The notes beneath the pieces were generated by a model. That model worked only from the letters and a program-made list of their open reading frames with translations. It was not told the origin of the DNA and ran no database searches. Of a DNA stretch of 64,000 nt, positions 48,421-59,475 are shown one piece after another. Origin of the DNA: Trichoplusia ni (Eukaryota > Arthropoda > Insecta > Lepidoptera > Noctuidae); the NCBI RefSeq assembly GCF_003590095.1, contig NC_039483.1, positions 3,224,001 to 3,288,000 of the forward strand. The letters are read 5' to 3'. Numbering within the stretch: position 1 is the first letter of the stretch; each line of letters starts with the position of its first letter. Both the position numbers and the translations under genes were made by a program.

Positions 48421-49265
48421 AACTATCGCGAATCACTACACTATATACGACAGATTAATTTGTACATACAAGACTTTTTCTTTATTAATTCCTTACATGT
48501 ATAACCAACTCTTTATTTTTTAATGAAGCTTTTAAATAGTCTCCATCTTAATAAGGGATTTGAGCAGAATTTAGTGTTGTGTTGGTTTTTTTTTCTGATT
48601 TTCGAGTGAATATAAAATTTAAGATTGTTTGTTGTAATTTCAGGTTACATCCCCTACCAGTACTCTTATTATCGACAAGAGACATTAATAACCTTAAAAT
48701 GTTATATCTTATTTCTTTCTTATTGATTGAATATAATATATAATGAATTCTATCATCTCATTCTAATACTCTAATAAACGAAAAATCTAGTGACTTAAAA
48801 CCTTTTATCAGTTTTGAAGTTGGTTATTGAGATTTTGAGATATAAGTAACGGCAGCTTCAACATGACAGCTTAAATATCTTTATGAAAAGTGACTTAAAG
48901 GAGGTTAGACTACGAGAAGGAGTAACTGTCAAATATAGCTTTAATATGTAATTAAAATAAGGACAGTCAAGTGCGAATTGAATAAAAAAAGCTGGAAACT
49001 ATGAATGAACGATGACCAAATGAAAGAACTGCCACATTTTTTGTTCGTTGTAGGTAAATTTCTATTCGTATTAAAACGACAGAAATACAGAATAAACTGC
49101 TAGCTACACTGAATCAGTAAAAAGTCTACAAATTCCTTCCGCAAAAAAATTGATCATTTCCAGCATTTAAACTAGTCAAGCGCAACAAAATGATGGGAAA
49201 CTGTTTCAAATGTCAAATGTCTACCTATAATTGCATTTAATTTTCATTAACCATCATTAGACAAG

Positions 49266-49295
49266 GATAGCGCTATATGATCAGATAGTGCTATC
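49266..49295. repeat. Short inverted repeat GATAGCGCTAT / ATAGTGCTATC
   Basis: Left arm 49266-49276 and right arm 49285-49295 match at 10 of 11 positions around an 8-base loop. The arms contain the AGATAGCACTAT word that also appears in the inverted structure at 50492-50551. Confidence 0.5.
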
Positions 49296-49990
49296 TCGTT
49301 TGAGACTTAGAATAGACTTTACTTTGAAACATCTGCTTATATTATTCATATTTGTTCAAACATCCCTTATATGGAACTATGGGCACAGCGGGATATTTAC
49401 AGGGTGGTGTTTTTTATCATTATTTAAATTGTAATAGGTGGACCAATTAAATGAATATTAAACTATTAATCCTTAAGGAATATCCTTTTTTAATTATGAT
49501 GGGAGTCTGGCAATAATTAGACTACTAAAGATATCTAGATAACTATGGATTAGACTAGACTTTACTTAGGATTCAACTATCCAGTAGATTTGTTAAATCA
49601 TACTGATTTTATGTGTATGTCTGTTATCAGTTTAAGCTCAAACGGCTGTACCAATTTTGATTTAATTTTGTGCAAAGATTGATGCAGTGTCGACATCTTC
49701 ACTCATTCAATCTCGTAGTGAAAAAAGTAATGATTCATTTTCCATTTAATAAAAAACTGTAAGAGTTATTATACACGTCGTAATATTAACGGAAGGCTTA
49801 TTCAATAAAGTCATTAAATTTTAAGTACATATTCAATTCTTAGTATTCCTTAGTGACTGCGGAAAGTTTAAAATCAATCTTCTGGCTAGTAAGTGGTATA
49901 ATGGCAGCTAATAACATAGCTTAATACTGCAATCTTTATGTGATTTATACTTTCAAAGATTTACCGTCGATATACTGCCTGTAATTACTA

Positions 49991-50092
49991 ATGGCGGGCT
50001 CAGATCGGCGGTTTGACGCGGCAACGCGCGGCAAATTGAAGCAGAAATGTTTTTTTTTCAACAATTTGTTGAGACGTAACAAAGTATTTTAA
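49991..50092 (+). other. GC-rich island with an isolated ATG-led frame
   Basis: A sharply GC-rich block (49991-50040) sits in AT-rich DNA. It begins with ATGGCGGGC and opens 33 codons, MAGSDRRFDAATRGKLKQKC and onwards, ending in TAA. The first 15 codons look protein-like. The rest runs through a poly-T and does not. It could be a fragment of an exon, a regulatory CpG patch, or chance. I do not call a gene. Confidence 0.2.
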
Positions 50093-50491
50093 ATGGATTC
50101 AATGGCCGATTTTTTAGCATTTCAATTTTTAAATAAAATTTAAAAATAATGCTTTTAACTTAAAATTACTTTCTTTATTTCTTACTGGAGAGTAGTACGC
50201 ATCATATAGTTTTAATTAATAACAGATCTATAAACATCAAAATTAATATATATCTGATATACTCTTCCAATTCGACAAAGGTGTAATTTAGATCAACTAA
50301 CCTCTTCAACTACAACCTTTTCAAACTAAATACATGAACTATAACAAAACGCAACAAAAGTATGAATTTACAACTGAATACATTCAGAAGTTGTGGCTAA
50401 ACAGCAACTTGACCTGCCTATGAAAAACGTTCGCAATTCCATTCACAATAACCATCCATTTCAATACATAATAAACTGAAGTAAAACTATT

Positions 50492-50551
50492 GCGGTGAGA
50501 GCGAGATAGCACTATAGAGGGCATATAGCACCATCTCGCTTCCACAACCGC
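50492..50551. repeat. Imperfect inverted repeat, MITE-like
   Basis: GCGGT (50492-50496) with ACCGC (50547-50551), AGCGAGAT (from 50500) with ATCTCGCT, and TATA with TATA pair in order towards the centre, giving a 60-base foldback with mismatches. The word AGCGAGATAG recurs elsewhere in the window, so this may be a tiny dispersed element. Confidence 0.5.
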
Positions 50552-51268
50552 TTAAGTATTAAGAACTTTTTACGGTTTTCTATTTTGTTGGATAAAGGAA
50601 TAGTGTGTCAGCGGTTTAGTGTTCAGATGGTAGAGTTTTAAATGTACCGGAAATCAAAGAAGGGAAGAATTGAATTTAACTTGCACCTTGTGTGTTGTCA
50701 ATGAACTCTTAAATAAATATAATTATCTCAGTGATACGTGTAATTTCGTGTAAAATCGTCATCTGGTTGTGATACACTTTTACTGAATATTGCATTGTAA
50801 ATTTAGTGAGTCAAAAACTTGTAAAACTGAAAACTGTAAGTTTGGAAAACATATTTTGCTAACGTTTTCTTCATTTATCAGCTTTATGTGACGTTTTTGT
50901 GATTTTTAATGTAAATTTAATAAATTTATATTTTTTAAGACTTTTTTTACTCGTAAACCATTTTGTAATAATAAAACGATATACAACTTGCCAGTTAAAT
51001 ATTTCTCGTCTACTACAATTACAATGTAATTATATCTTATTTAGAGTAAACTCTTAAATAAACTGAGTTTGCTTTGAATATGATACGCATGATTTTAATA
51101 AATAGTAAAAAGTCCCTAGACATAAAAAGTAATAAAAATTGATCTATGTATAATAATAAATAATTTAAACTTCTAGTTACTTCGCGTCAAAAACGCACAT
51201 TGTGCTCACAGCCTTACGTAACTCAGTCAAGCGCGCTAAACCTTTGACAAAAACTAGAGAACGGTTCT

Positions 51269-51301
51269 TATCGATAATATCGATGAACTGTTTTATCGAT
51301 A
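51269..51301. promoter_or_regulatory. Triple TATCGATA cluster (DRE/BEAF-type)
   Basis: TATCGATA at 51269-51276, TATCGATG at 51278-51285 and TATCGATA at 51294-51301: three sites within 33 bases. In Drosophila TATCGATA is the DNA-replication-related element bound by DREF, and clustered CGATA is the site of the boundary factor BEAF-32. Both mark housekeeping promoters and domain borders. Whether moths use the same code is inference. A GC-richer piece (CCACGTCCAGGGCGGC) follows at once. Confidence 0.45.
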
Positions 51302-52129
51302 ATTTATTCGTTCCACGTCCAGGGCGGCTCTAGTTGGAAACTAGAGGCTAATTGGACTAATAGTTACATTTGTAATTTTTATATCATTGCTTTTATCTTT
51401 TGTGCTGATGAAAGTGTGTTTAAAAAGACAGTTTTATAAATAGAAAAGTTTAAAGTAGTTGCTGTGTTAGGATGGTTTAGAAGAGTTCCCAAATTCAATC
51501 TTCATTCAGTATTAATATGTAATTCTGTTTAAATACTGTCATTACCAAAATTATTAAAATTTTGATTAGATAAGTTTGTTTCTAACAAGTAAATTTTATG
51601 ACTGTGTAAACATGTATTTTTTATACTATATCTGGAAACTGCAAAACTCTTAAAAAATATTTTTGCAATTGTTTCTGTAAAAAAAATAACTCTACTATCT
51701 AAAAATTATAATTGATATAAAAAAAACTTCCATCACCCATCTAATAAACTATAGTTTTACGTATAAATTAGATTCCTTTACTTACGTATGCATATAAACT
51801 ATACAGAGCAAATAAAAACATCCCTCAAGCTATTATTATGCCCATCTGCCGGCCAATAGGTGACCAGCAAAAAATAATTATAATTTAAAAACATAGTGAG
51901 CCTTTTTCCAACAAAGCTGACCTTAAAAGGAACCCATTCGATGGGAGATCTATTAAAAATTGAAATAACAACTTGCGTGCAACGACCGACCGATAGATAC
52001 TCGCGAAAAAGCAACAAAACGCCCATCTAGGGAATTGCAAATGAGATCTTAATACTATAAATTTAAAGAACTATTTCGAATAAACATTAGCGTAGCAGAT
52101 GTTGTTCGAAATGAAGATTAGGGGAACTA

Positions 52130-52215
52130 AGGCATAAAAAGCGGTCAGCCAATCGAGTCCTGCGTACGTCTGCCGTCTCGCTCGCACGCTGCCCTCACCG
52201 CTCTTTCTAATGCTC
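52130..52215 (+). promoter_or_regulatory. GC-rich, promoter-like island
   Basis: GCATAAAAAGCGG (TATA-like, about 52131) is followed by CAGCCAAT (CCAAT-like) and a CpG- and pyrimidine-rich run, GCCGTCTCGCTCGCACGCTG. It lies about 600 bases ahead of the candidate exon at 52791. Evidence is motif-level only. Confidence 0.2.
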
Positions 52216-52790
52216 ATATTTTTTGCCATCTTATTCTAATTCCTCATTCAAATGGCCTGTTCGATTCCAGGGGTCTGTAACCTTTTATGTGACAGGAGTT
52301 TTTCATTGTTTTCTTTGTTGAGTATTTCGGTTGCATTCGTTATGTAATGCGTTTACGTAGTTTTTTTTTTATAATTATAATTTTATCATAGGTTATGATC
52401 GATGGGTTTTATTTTTTCCATGGCCAGGCTACGCGTGGTTGCGTGTGCCGTGGGCTTGATGGAATATAGATAAACAATGTTTCATGGTAATAATGTTTTT
52501 GTTATGTTTTTTCGTAAGTTCTCTTCGAGTTTCATTAATTCGCTCGAATATTAACTGGCGACGCGGTAATTAAGTATTTGAGGCGAGGATGAAGAACTTT
52601 GTTACTGTTTTATACATTAATAATGTATAAATACTTTTTCTATTGTAATTGATATAGTCAGTTAGTCACGTTTACATTTATCGCTAGCTAATTTGCAGTT
52701 TTTTGTGTGGTTGCGGATTATAGGTAGAGAAGTATTAACGAACACGATTTGTGCCTCACACGAAGAAGAAACGTGTGAAATATTTGACGA

Positions 52791-53017
52791 ATGGGATATC
52801 ACCATGAGTCTTATCAATTAGAAAAATTAAATGAAAACGCATTATTTTGTTGGTCCAGTGAAAATACCATGGATTTGCCTTTCCTTGGGATGTCAGAAAG
52901 GTTTACGATATCTTCACTGACTAATACTACCACAGAGTTTTCAACTTCCCTAGTGTCACAAATCAGGAGATCTTTTGAAAGGAATCTATCATATCAAAAA
53001 TTGACAAATATAAAAAG
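52791..53017 (+). CDS. Candidate coding exon, unknown product
   Basis: ATG at 52791 (context GACGAATGG) opens 75 codons of well-mixed composition. The frame begins MGYHHESYQLEKLNENALFC and contains WSSENTMDLPFLGMSERFT, a Ser/Thr-rich middle (ISSLTNTTTEFSTSL) and a basic end (QIRRSFERNLSYQKL). An AAAAAG|GTAGAG junction at 53017/53018 could be a phase-2 donor; unspliced, the frame stops at TAG 53019-53021 (76 residues). A TGA sits two codons before the ATG, so the start is firm if the frame is real. There is no signal peptide or known motif. Its phase does not fit the exon at 61755 directly. A chance or decayed-transposon frame is the main alternative. Confidence 0.3.
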
Positions 53018-53577
53018 GTAGAGGCTATGACGAGTAGACCAATTATTTGATCAAGTTCCTTCTTAGACCCAATTTGATAAAAGATACAGATGCTGAAAAA
53101 CTGCTGTTCCAATGTCGTTTATAACAAGGTCATACAAAAAGCCAAAAACCGACTGTCGAATATAAATCTTAATCTACCCAAAACTTCTATAAGCAGACAA
53201 AAAAAAACTATCAAATTGAGAATTTCTAATTCTCTTTTTAGATGATACACATAAAAAATCCACCATTTTGTCTAAACAAACCAAGTCACACATCCCACTT
53301 GCTTCATATTACCCGACGTAGGTAGTAAACATTTTATAAGTAATTCCAATTTAGTCATAGCTCAATATAATCTTGATACAAGATCAAGTGCTTCTCGAGG
53401 CCGTCTGCGCTCCACATCCGGTTGGTCCGAGATTCAAACCCGTTTCATTAGGTATCTCTTTTGTTTTGCTCTAGAATCTTCTATTAAGTTCTTATTATTG
53501 GCTGCTTTATTTTGCTTGACTGTGGTGGAGGTTTTGTTTTTGTGTTGGCTTTGTTAGATCGGTACTTTATTTTGTAA

Positions 53578-53667
53578 AGGATGTGGTTCAAATCAGTTCA
53601 GTGGTTTAGGCGTGAGAGGGAGTCAGATAGACAGATAAACTTTCGCATTTATAATATTAGTATGGAT
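53578..53667 (+). mobile_element. LINE 3' tail
   Basis: AAATCAGTTCAGTGGTTTAG, GCGTGAGAGGGAGTCAGATA, then AACTTTCGCATTTATAATAT and TAGTATGGAT. This is the typical end of lepidopteran RTE-type LINEs and SINEs that borrow their tail. An ATG-led frame of 93 codons at 53581-53862 starts inside this tail and is therefore discounted. Confidence 0.7.
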
Positions 53668-53909
53668 ATGATTAAAAGGTGCTTTCAGGAGCCTACAAAA
53701 GCTACTTTAAGTAATATTACTTATCTATTGTTCTGTCAACTTCACAAAATTACTTTAGGACATGGTGGTAGACCCTCTGGACCTTTCAATTTAAACCCCA
53801 AAAAGCGACCGTCCAAAAACACGTATCAAATACAGAAGGCTATCGGTTTTAAGCTACCTTAAATTTCCTTTATAGGTTTTGTAACTTAAAGGGGAATCCA
53901 GTTATTATA

Positions 53910-53936
53910 TTCCTCTATAATAATATTATAGAGGAA
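53910..53936. repeat. Perfect 12-bp hairpin
   Basis: TTCCTCTATAAT (53910-53921) and ATTATAGAGGAA (53925-53936) are exact complements around AAT. It lies in AT-rich DNA with no neighbouring gene. Confidence 0.7.
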
Positions 53937-54103
53937 CCAATATCAAATAAATTAATTTAACATTATCATTCTATCTTAATTCAAAAACCTACTCAATGCA
54001 AACATAATTAACATAAAAACCTAAGCATTTACATACATTATTATAACATATTGGAAACATATAAAGTTTTCAAGGACACCAATAAATAAATACAAACATG
54101 TAT

Positions 54104-54360
54104 TACTAGCTGTTGCCCGCGACTTCGTCCACGTGGTTCGAATATCTTGAACCCTTGAAAATAATTTTCCCCGTTTTTTTCACATTTTCCATTGTATCTT
54201 CGCTATTATTAGTCGCAGCGTGATGTTATGTAGCCTATACCTTCCTTGATAAATGGCCTATTCAACACAAAAAGATTTTTTTAATTCGAACCAGTAGTCT
54301 CAGAGATTAGCGCGTACAAACAAACAAACTCTTCAGCTTTATATATATTAGTATAGATTA
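54104..54360 (+). mobile_element. Interspersed repeat, CTTCGTC family, copy 6
   Basis: TACTAGCTGTTGCCCGCGAC to TATATATATTAGTATAGATT, with TATTAGTCGCAGCGTGATG and CCTTCCTTGATAAATGG inside. It lacks part of the GAAGATATAAGTTA segment, so it is slightly deleted near the 5' end. Confidence 0.8.
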
Positions 54361-55249
54361 AACTTTTTTTAATAATTCTCAAGATATGTCAAGTGGAGTT
54401 TTTATTTCACAATCCAAACCCTTATATGGAAAATGTATGTTAGAATAAAAAAACTTGAAACTATGAGATATCCCGAGAAGGACATTATTTAATAATGATA
54501 ATTAAATACGTTGGTATATAGTATGTGCAATTCCACGCGCATATTCGCGATGTGCCAAACAAGGACAACGGCTGTTTCCGTGTTGAATCACTTGTTGTGT
54601 GGGTTAAGTTATAAACGATTGATGTAAAATCTGCTAAACCTTGTTTTAAGTGAAATAAAAATAGTACCACACTAAAAAAAGCGTGGTGTTGCGGGGCCCG
54701 GAGGTTTCAGATATATTCGAATGCTATTTCCGAAAAAACTAGTTTGAGCTGAGTAAAATCCAAAAAAGTCTGAAGCAAAGTACAACGTAACTTTTTGGCT
54801 ACACAGATAACTCAATTTCTTCAAAAACCTTTGAAGTTGTAGCAGTTTAAATTTTGAAATTGTGAACTTGGTAGCAATGACATAAATAACAAAAACAGAT
54901 TTAATCATCGTAAAACTGTATTTAATCTACAGGATACACACAAATTGAATTGCTAGTTTCGATTTTTATTTATAAATTAACCTTCAGTCTTATCGCTACC
55001 GCTTCCGCTGTCGCTCATGACTAACACTCCACAATCAGGCACGCATACACAAATGCAAACTGACTCACGGTGACCTTGAAATAGACCAGTCTAATAGTTT
55101 TAGCCAATCAGTAGTCAGGACACGCTCACACACCATCCTTTGTTTATCACGCCTTCGTCACGCCATTTTCTATAAACCGACCTTTTTGTTACAAACTTAT
55201 GTGAAAATGTATTTTTTTTCGACACTTTTATAATGGAAACTAAATCTGC
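54361..55249. other. Non-coding stretch
   Basis: No supported exon. A small GC-rich patch at about 54680-54712 (GCGTGGTGTTGCGGGGCCCG) and a CGCCATTTTC box at 55161-55170 are the only notable points. Confidence 0.45.
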
Positions 55250-55345
55250 TTTACGCGACGTATGGAGAGTTCGATTCTCGTGTAGAATCTAGATAAGTAT
55301 TTGTGTGATCCACGAATGCTTGCTCTGAGTCTGGGTGAATTTATA
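55250..55345 (+). mobile_element. tRNA-like SINE, copy 3, 5'-truncated
   Basis: Only the B-box side of the head remains (GAGAGTTCGATTCTCGTGTA), followed by the shared body GTATTTGTGTGATCCACGAA, TGCTTGCTCTGAGTCTGGGT. Colinear with 32241-32390 and 42135-42275. Confidence 0.7.
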
Positions 55346-55714
55346 TGTGACTTGAATATTATTTTTTGATAAACTGACAGTCGCTTTTTTAAGGAGAAGG
55401 AAAGGAAGTATCATGTATTTAAAAACAGCCAAATGGCTGTTGTCTCTTTGACATTGTTATCAATTGCCACGATTGTCTGTCTGTTGTTCATGAAAATTTA
55501 AGGTCTCATGGACAAAACCGCAAGGCAGAACTAGTTTTTAAAATTATAATTGAAGTCTCATTATCAACAATTGGCAGAATAAATTGGCCATTGTTGGATG
55601 TGTATAATTTTGTACGGAGAAACGATTATTTTAGAAAATTGTTTTCATTGTTTATTTAATTTCGTTATAAAATTTATCGTTTTGGCATTGAAGAATCGGT
55701 TTTATTTATAGTAA

Positions 55715-55921
55715 TATTAGCTTTTGTTCGCGAGTCCGACCGCTGCAAATCGAAATTGATACCATGGGAACATAAAATTGGAATAAAAATATCCTGGATA
55801 TAAACTAGGTATCAGTCTACAATATTTCATCTTAATTCGTTCAATGGTTTTTGCGTGAAAGAGGAAAGAATCCATCCATATCCAAAACAAAATTTCGCGT
55901 TTATTATTATAGTAGTAGGAT
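55715..55921 (+). mobile_element. LINE-tail fragment
   Basis: ATTAGCTTTTGTTCGCGAGT, GCAAATCGAAATTGATACCA, TTCGTTCAATGGTTTTTGCG, TGAAAGAGGAAAGAATCCAT and a final TTATTATTATAGTAGTAGGA. It has the same order of blocks as 29474-29620, with a longer and better-preserved tail. Confidence 0.7.
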
Positions 55922-57287
55922 CATATCAAAGGAGATTTAAAACTAGATTCATTGAATACTGTTTCGATTCACAAAGAGCGTCCTTGTAAGTCCGAATAGA
56001 TACCCAATGAATGGGCTAGAATGACCCCCGACTTTATAAGTCGCCTATAACTGTATAAGTTCCCACGGGAACATCAAAAACTACAAACACGTTTCTAGGA
56101 ATCCTTGAGACTGGGTGTTAAATGTCAGCCATCTTGCTTTGCATATGTTTAGATTGAAATGCACAAAAACGATACATGAGAACAATTAGGCGATAGCTTA
56201 ATACTACGAGATCGTTCTGACGTCGGTCGGAGATCATTCTCGCTTTCAAACCACATTAGCTACTGCGATTTACTTGGAAGCGAATCTAATGTATAATTAT
56301 TTTTTTATTATTCCACGCCATGGGAGTTCAACGGCATCCATTAATTACGATATTAACATGTGAAGGTTCTGCTTCAGTTATCCACCTTACTTCGAAGTTA
56401 AAATACTTTGGTAAAGGAAATTGCAACATACGAATCGTTTCTTTTTTATTTGACTTGCCATTTTCTTATTTTAATATGAAGAGCAGTAATGAGGTGGAAA
56501 AATTGTTATCTATTAGAATGTTGTAATTTTAAAACGATTTGTTTTAGATATTTGTGTGTGTGTGTGTTTTAATGAGCGTAAAAAGAAAGTTTGAAGATTA
56601 ATATTATGGCGAGAGTTTTTAATAATTATTTCGATGACTTTGCAAAAATTGTATTCTTTATAGAAAGTTAAGTTTATGTATTGATATAGCTGTAGAATAG
56701 CTTATATAACAGTTAGTTTTGATTAAATCAACTGGTTGATAATATCTCATGGTATTTCATCATCTCAATGTGATTTAGGTCAATTGTCATTTTTTTATAC
56801 ACAATTGAAACTATACACATTACTTAGAGAACCTACTAGCAAAAAATAAATTAATTCAAAAAATCAATAATCAAAATCGTGAAAAAACTCGAATAACAGT
56901 AACCAAAGGTTGTCGGCCCCCAACGGATGCAATAGACAATGAGCACTTCTTATAGTCTATGCTAATACGCGCCATTTTATGATTGCAATTCAAATGCTGA
57001 CGCGGTGTGATTTTTTTACGATAAACTTTTACGCTTCTGCGTAACGCTTACGTGAAAGTTACGGTTTATGGTAACGTATCCATGGTATATTTCATATGCG
57101 TGCATATCAGCATTAAATACTAATAAAATTATCGATTTTGAAGCAAACTTTATGATCTATCCTTTTTTTCTTTGGTAATAGATCTTTGACCTGTATTAGA
57201 GGACTTGTTAGTTGTTTTTCAAAGGAATATTAGATTCGTAACTACTCTTCGCCTTTGAGTTGGTGATTGTACCAACAGAGTCATAAT
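55922..57287. other. Non-coding stretch with a short (GT)n tract
   Basis: (GT)n of about seven units near 56553-56567. An ATG-led frame of 68 codons at 56320-56526 is not supported by motif or splice evidence. GCCATTTT occurs at 56971-56978 in a mildly CpG-rich setting. Confidence 0.45.
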
Positions 57288-57491
57288 TTATACTAATATA
57301 TAAAGCTGAAGAGTTTAAAAAATATTTTTGCGTTGATTGGACCATTCATCGAGGAAGGTTTTAAGATATATATCATCACTCTGCGACTAATAGGAGCGAA
57401 GATACAATGATAATGTGGAAAAAACGGGGCAGATATAAATCATAACTTATATCTTCTAACCACGCGGACGAAGTCGCGGGCAACAGCTAGT
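57288..57491 (-). mobile_element. Interspersed repeat, CTTCGTC family, copy 7
   Basis: On the minus strand: CTAGCTGTTGCCCGCGACTT, CGTCCGCGTGGTTAGAAGAT, TATTAGTCGCAGAGTGATGA, ending AAACTCTTCAGCTTTATATA. It lacks the block with the AAAC repeats and the AGATTAGCGCG word, so it is an internally deleted copy. Confidence 0.8.
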
Positions 57492-59336
57492 AGTTTACAA
57501 TGATAACCTAACATATTAAAAAATGAATAGAGAAATTGATCTCAATGTAAATGTAGGTAAAAATATAGGGTGTCTCTTAATAATTCTCTCTTTACACCGT
57601 TAAGTATAACACCGTTAAGCAACGATTCAATAATAAAATAGAGAATATTAAAGGCATTGTAAGTATTGTAACACACTTGTCTTAACCTCATAACAAATTA
57701 ATTCACAATAGACTCGAAATGTCTTCAAAAAGTCTACATATAATATTAAATTATTAATTAAAATACTCATTTTGATTTCCAATTCTGTAGCCTGAAGGTC
57801 CCGTTCTAGACCTCTCCAAGATTACAGATGCCATCTCAAAACAACAGTTAAATATAACCGGTTCGGTCGTCCACAATCATTTTAATACAAACCCCTCGGT
57901 TAAATAGCGGCCGACAGTTTTAATCTTACTGAAGTTATTTTGATTTAGTACGTTTGATGCATGTTATAACGAAACGGGCTGAATGAATTTTGATGGAATT
58001 TTGTAGAGATGTAGTTGCTGGTTTAATTACAATAGTTTTCAATTAATTATATATTTCTTTAAATATAAATAAGAGGTGTACAAATCTCATACAAATAAAT
58101 GATTGCGGATGACCATTTTCAGTTATAACATACATACATTTTGCATGTGATTGTATGAATTACTTGCGCTCGTCATCAGAGTAATGTTGTTTTTAGGCTG
58201 AACGGAAGTCATCACGCCTTAGAAATGGCTAGACTGTAATGAAGGTTGAGTCTAGGTAGAGCCTAGGTTGAAATTGCTTACAAAAAATAATTAAAATTGA
58301 CTTGTAGAAGTAAAAAGCTTTTGTTGTTTATTATACAAATATCGCCTCGCGGTTTTGCCTGTGTAGATCTAGTTCCCGTGGGAATATTTTGATAAAATAT
58401 ATCTCATATACTCGCTGATACTGCAGCTTATTTTTGAAACCGGAAGCTCTACAAAGACACATTCTTTTTATTTGGTAATACCTAACTGATATTCAAGAAA
58501 TCTGCAAGATTATAAGTAAGTGTTTCGGTAACTACAAAGTATATAAGACGAAAAATATAACTCAAATCTATTTTTCCGTATTCGATCTTCTGTTGACCTA
58601 CTCAAATCGGTCTAACTCTTGTGACTCGATCAAGACAATAACAGACAGATTTGTCACAAAAATGAGTCCGAGAGACGAATGATAGTTATGACAGTTAATT
58701 ATACTTTCTTTCTACATAGCCGGTACTATATACATATCTCTATCGACCTTTCTTTTTTGTTTAGCCATTACTGTCCCACTTCTGGTCATAGGTCTCCCTT
58801 GAATTTTTCCACTCTGTGTACTGCTTTTTAAATCCATTTTCGTAGAGTCATCTCATTCATCATCATCATAATCATCATTCCCCTATCATTTTATTTGGGG
58901 TCCTCGTAACATGTCTGCTTCTCCCATACCTTTTATCCGGCCATCTCATACAAAAACTATTATTTATTCCTCGATCAAAATTCCAAGATCAGTTGTATAC
59001 AACAGTGTGGACTAGTCTTAACTTACAAAGCAAGTTTCCACGAGTGCTAATCATAAAACGATGTCGTTTTTGCAAATTGACATTGCTTTCGTCTGCAAAT
59101 TGCAATCCGAGATGACAACAAATAGGATATTTCGTATCCAGTGCAGGAATTTTATAATTAGTGTATTCGTTTGAAACCTGAGTATATAAGTTTAGAAGGC
59201 AAATTATTAGTCTTTCTTAGTTTTTAAATGGTTGGTCCTTTAGAAAGAGATTCAGTTTTTGGGGTTCAGTTCTATTGTTGAGATTTTTTCTGTTTTTTGA
59301 AAAGAAGAAATACTCGGAATTTTTAAATGATACTTT
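57492..59336. other. Non-coding stretch with repeat scraps
   Basis: Contains a LINE-like scrap at 57953-58020 (GAAACGGGCTGAATGAATTT) and a TCCCACTGCTGGGC-type fragment at 58758-58860 (CATTACTGTCCCACTTCTGG, TCATAGGTCTCCC). A CATCATCAT-rich piece at 58856-58880 is low complexity. No exon is supported. Confidence 0.45.
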
Positions 59337-59475
59337 GTTGTTCGTGTGTATGTTTGTTACCCCTTTCCGCTTAAACGGCTTGACCGATTTCGATGAAACT
59401 TGGTGTGAGGAGAGCTGATATCTTGGAATTTATCCGACTCCTTTTAAGGAGGGTAGTATTTCTGTAGCTATAACC
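59337..59475 (-). mobile_element. LINE-tail fragment
   Basis: On the minus strand: GCTACAGAAATACTACCCTC, CACCAAGTTTCATCGAAATC, GGTCAAGCCGTTTAAGCGGA, AAGGGGTAACAAACATACAC. The phrase 'accaagtttcatcgaaatcggt' is the hallmark of these retroelement tails. Confidence 0.65.

Noticed and set aside
53581..53862. ATG-led 93-codon frame
   Set aside because: Its first 29 codons are the LINE tail at 53578-53667, so the start belongs to a repeat.
56320..56526. Plus-strand ATG-led 68-codon frame
   Set aside because: Good start context (GCCATGGG) but no motif, and the frame runs through T-rich sequence. Not distinguishable from chance.
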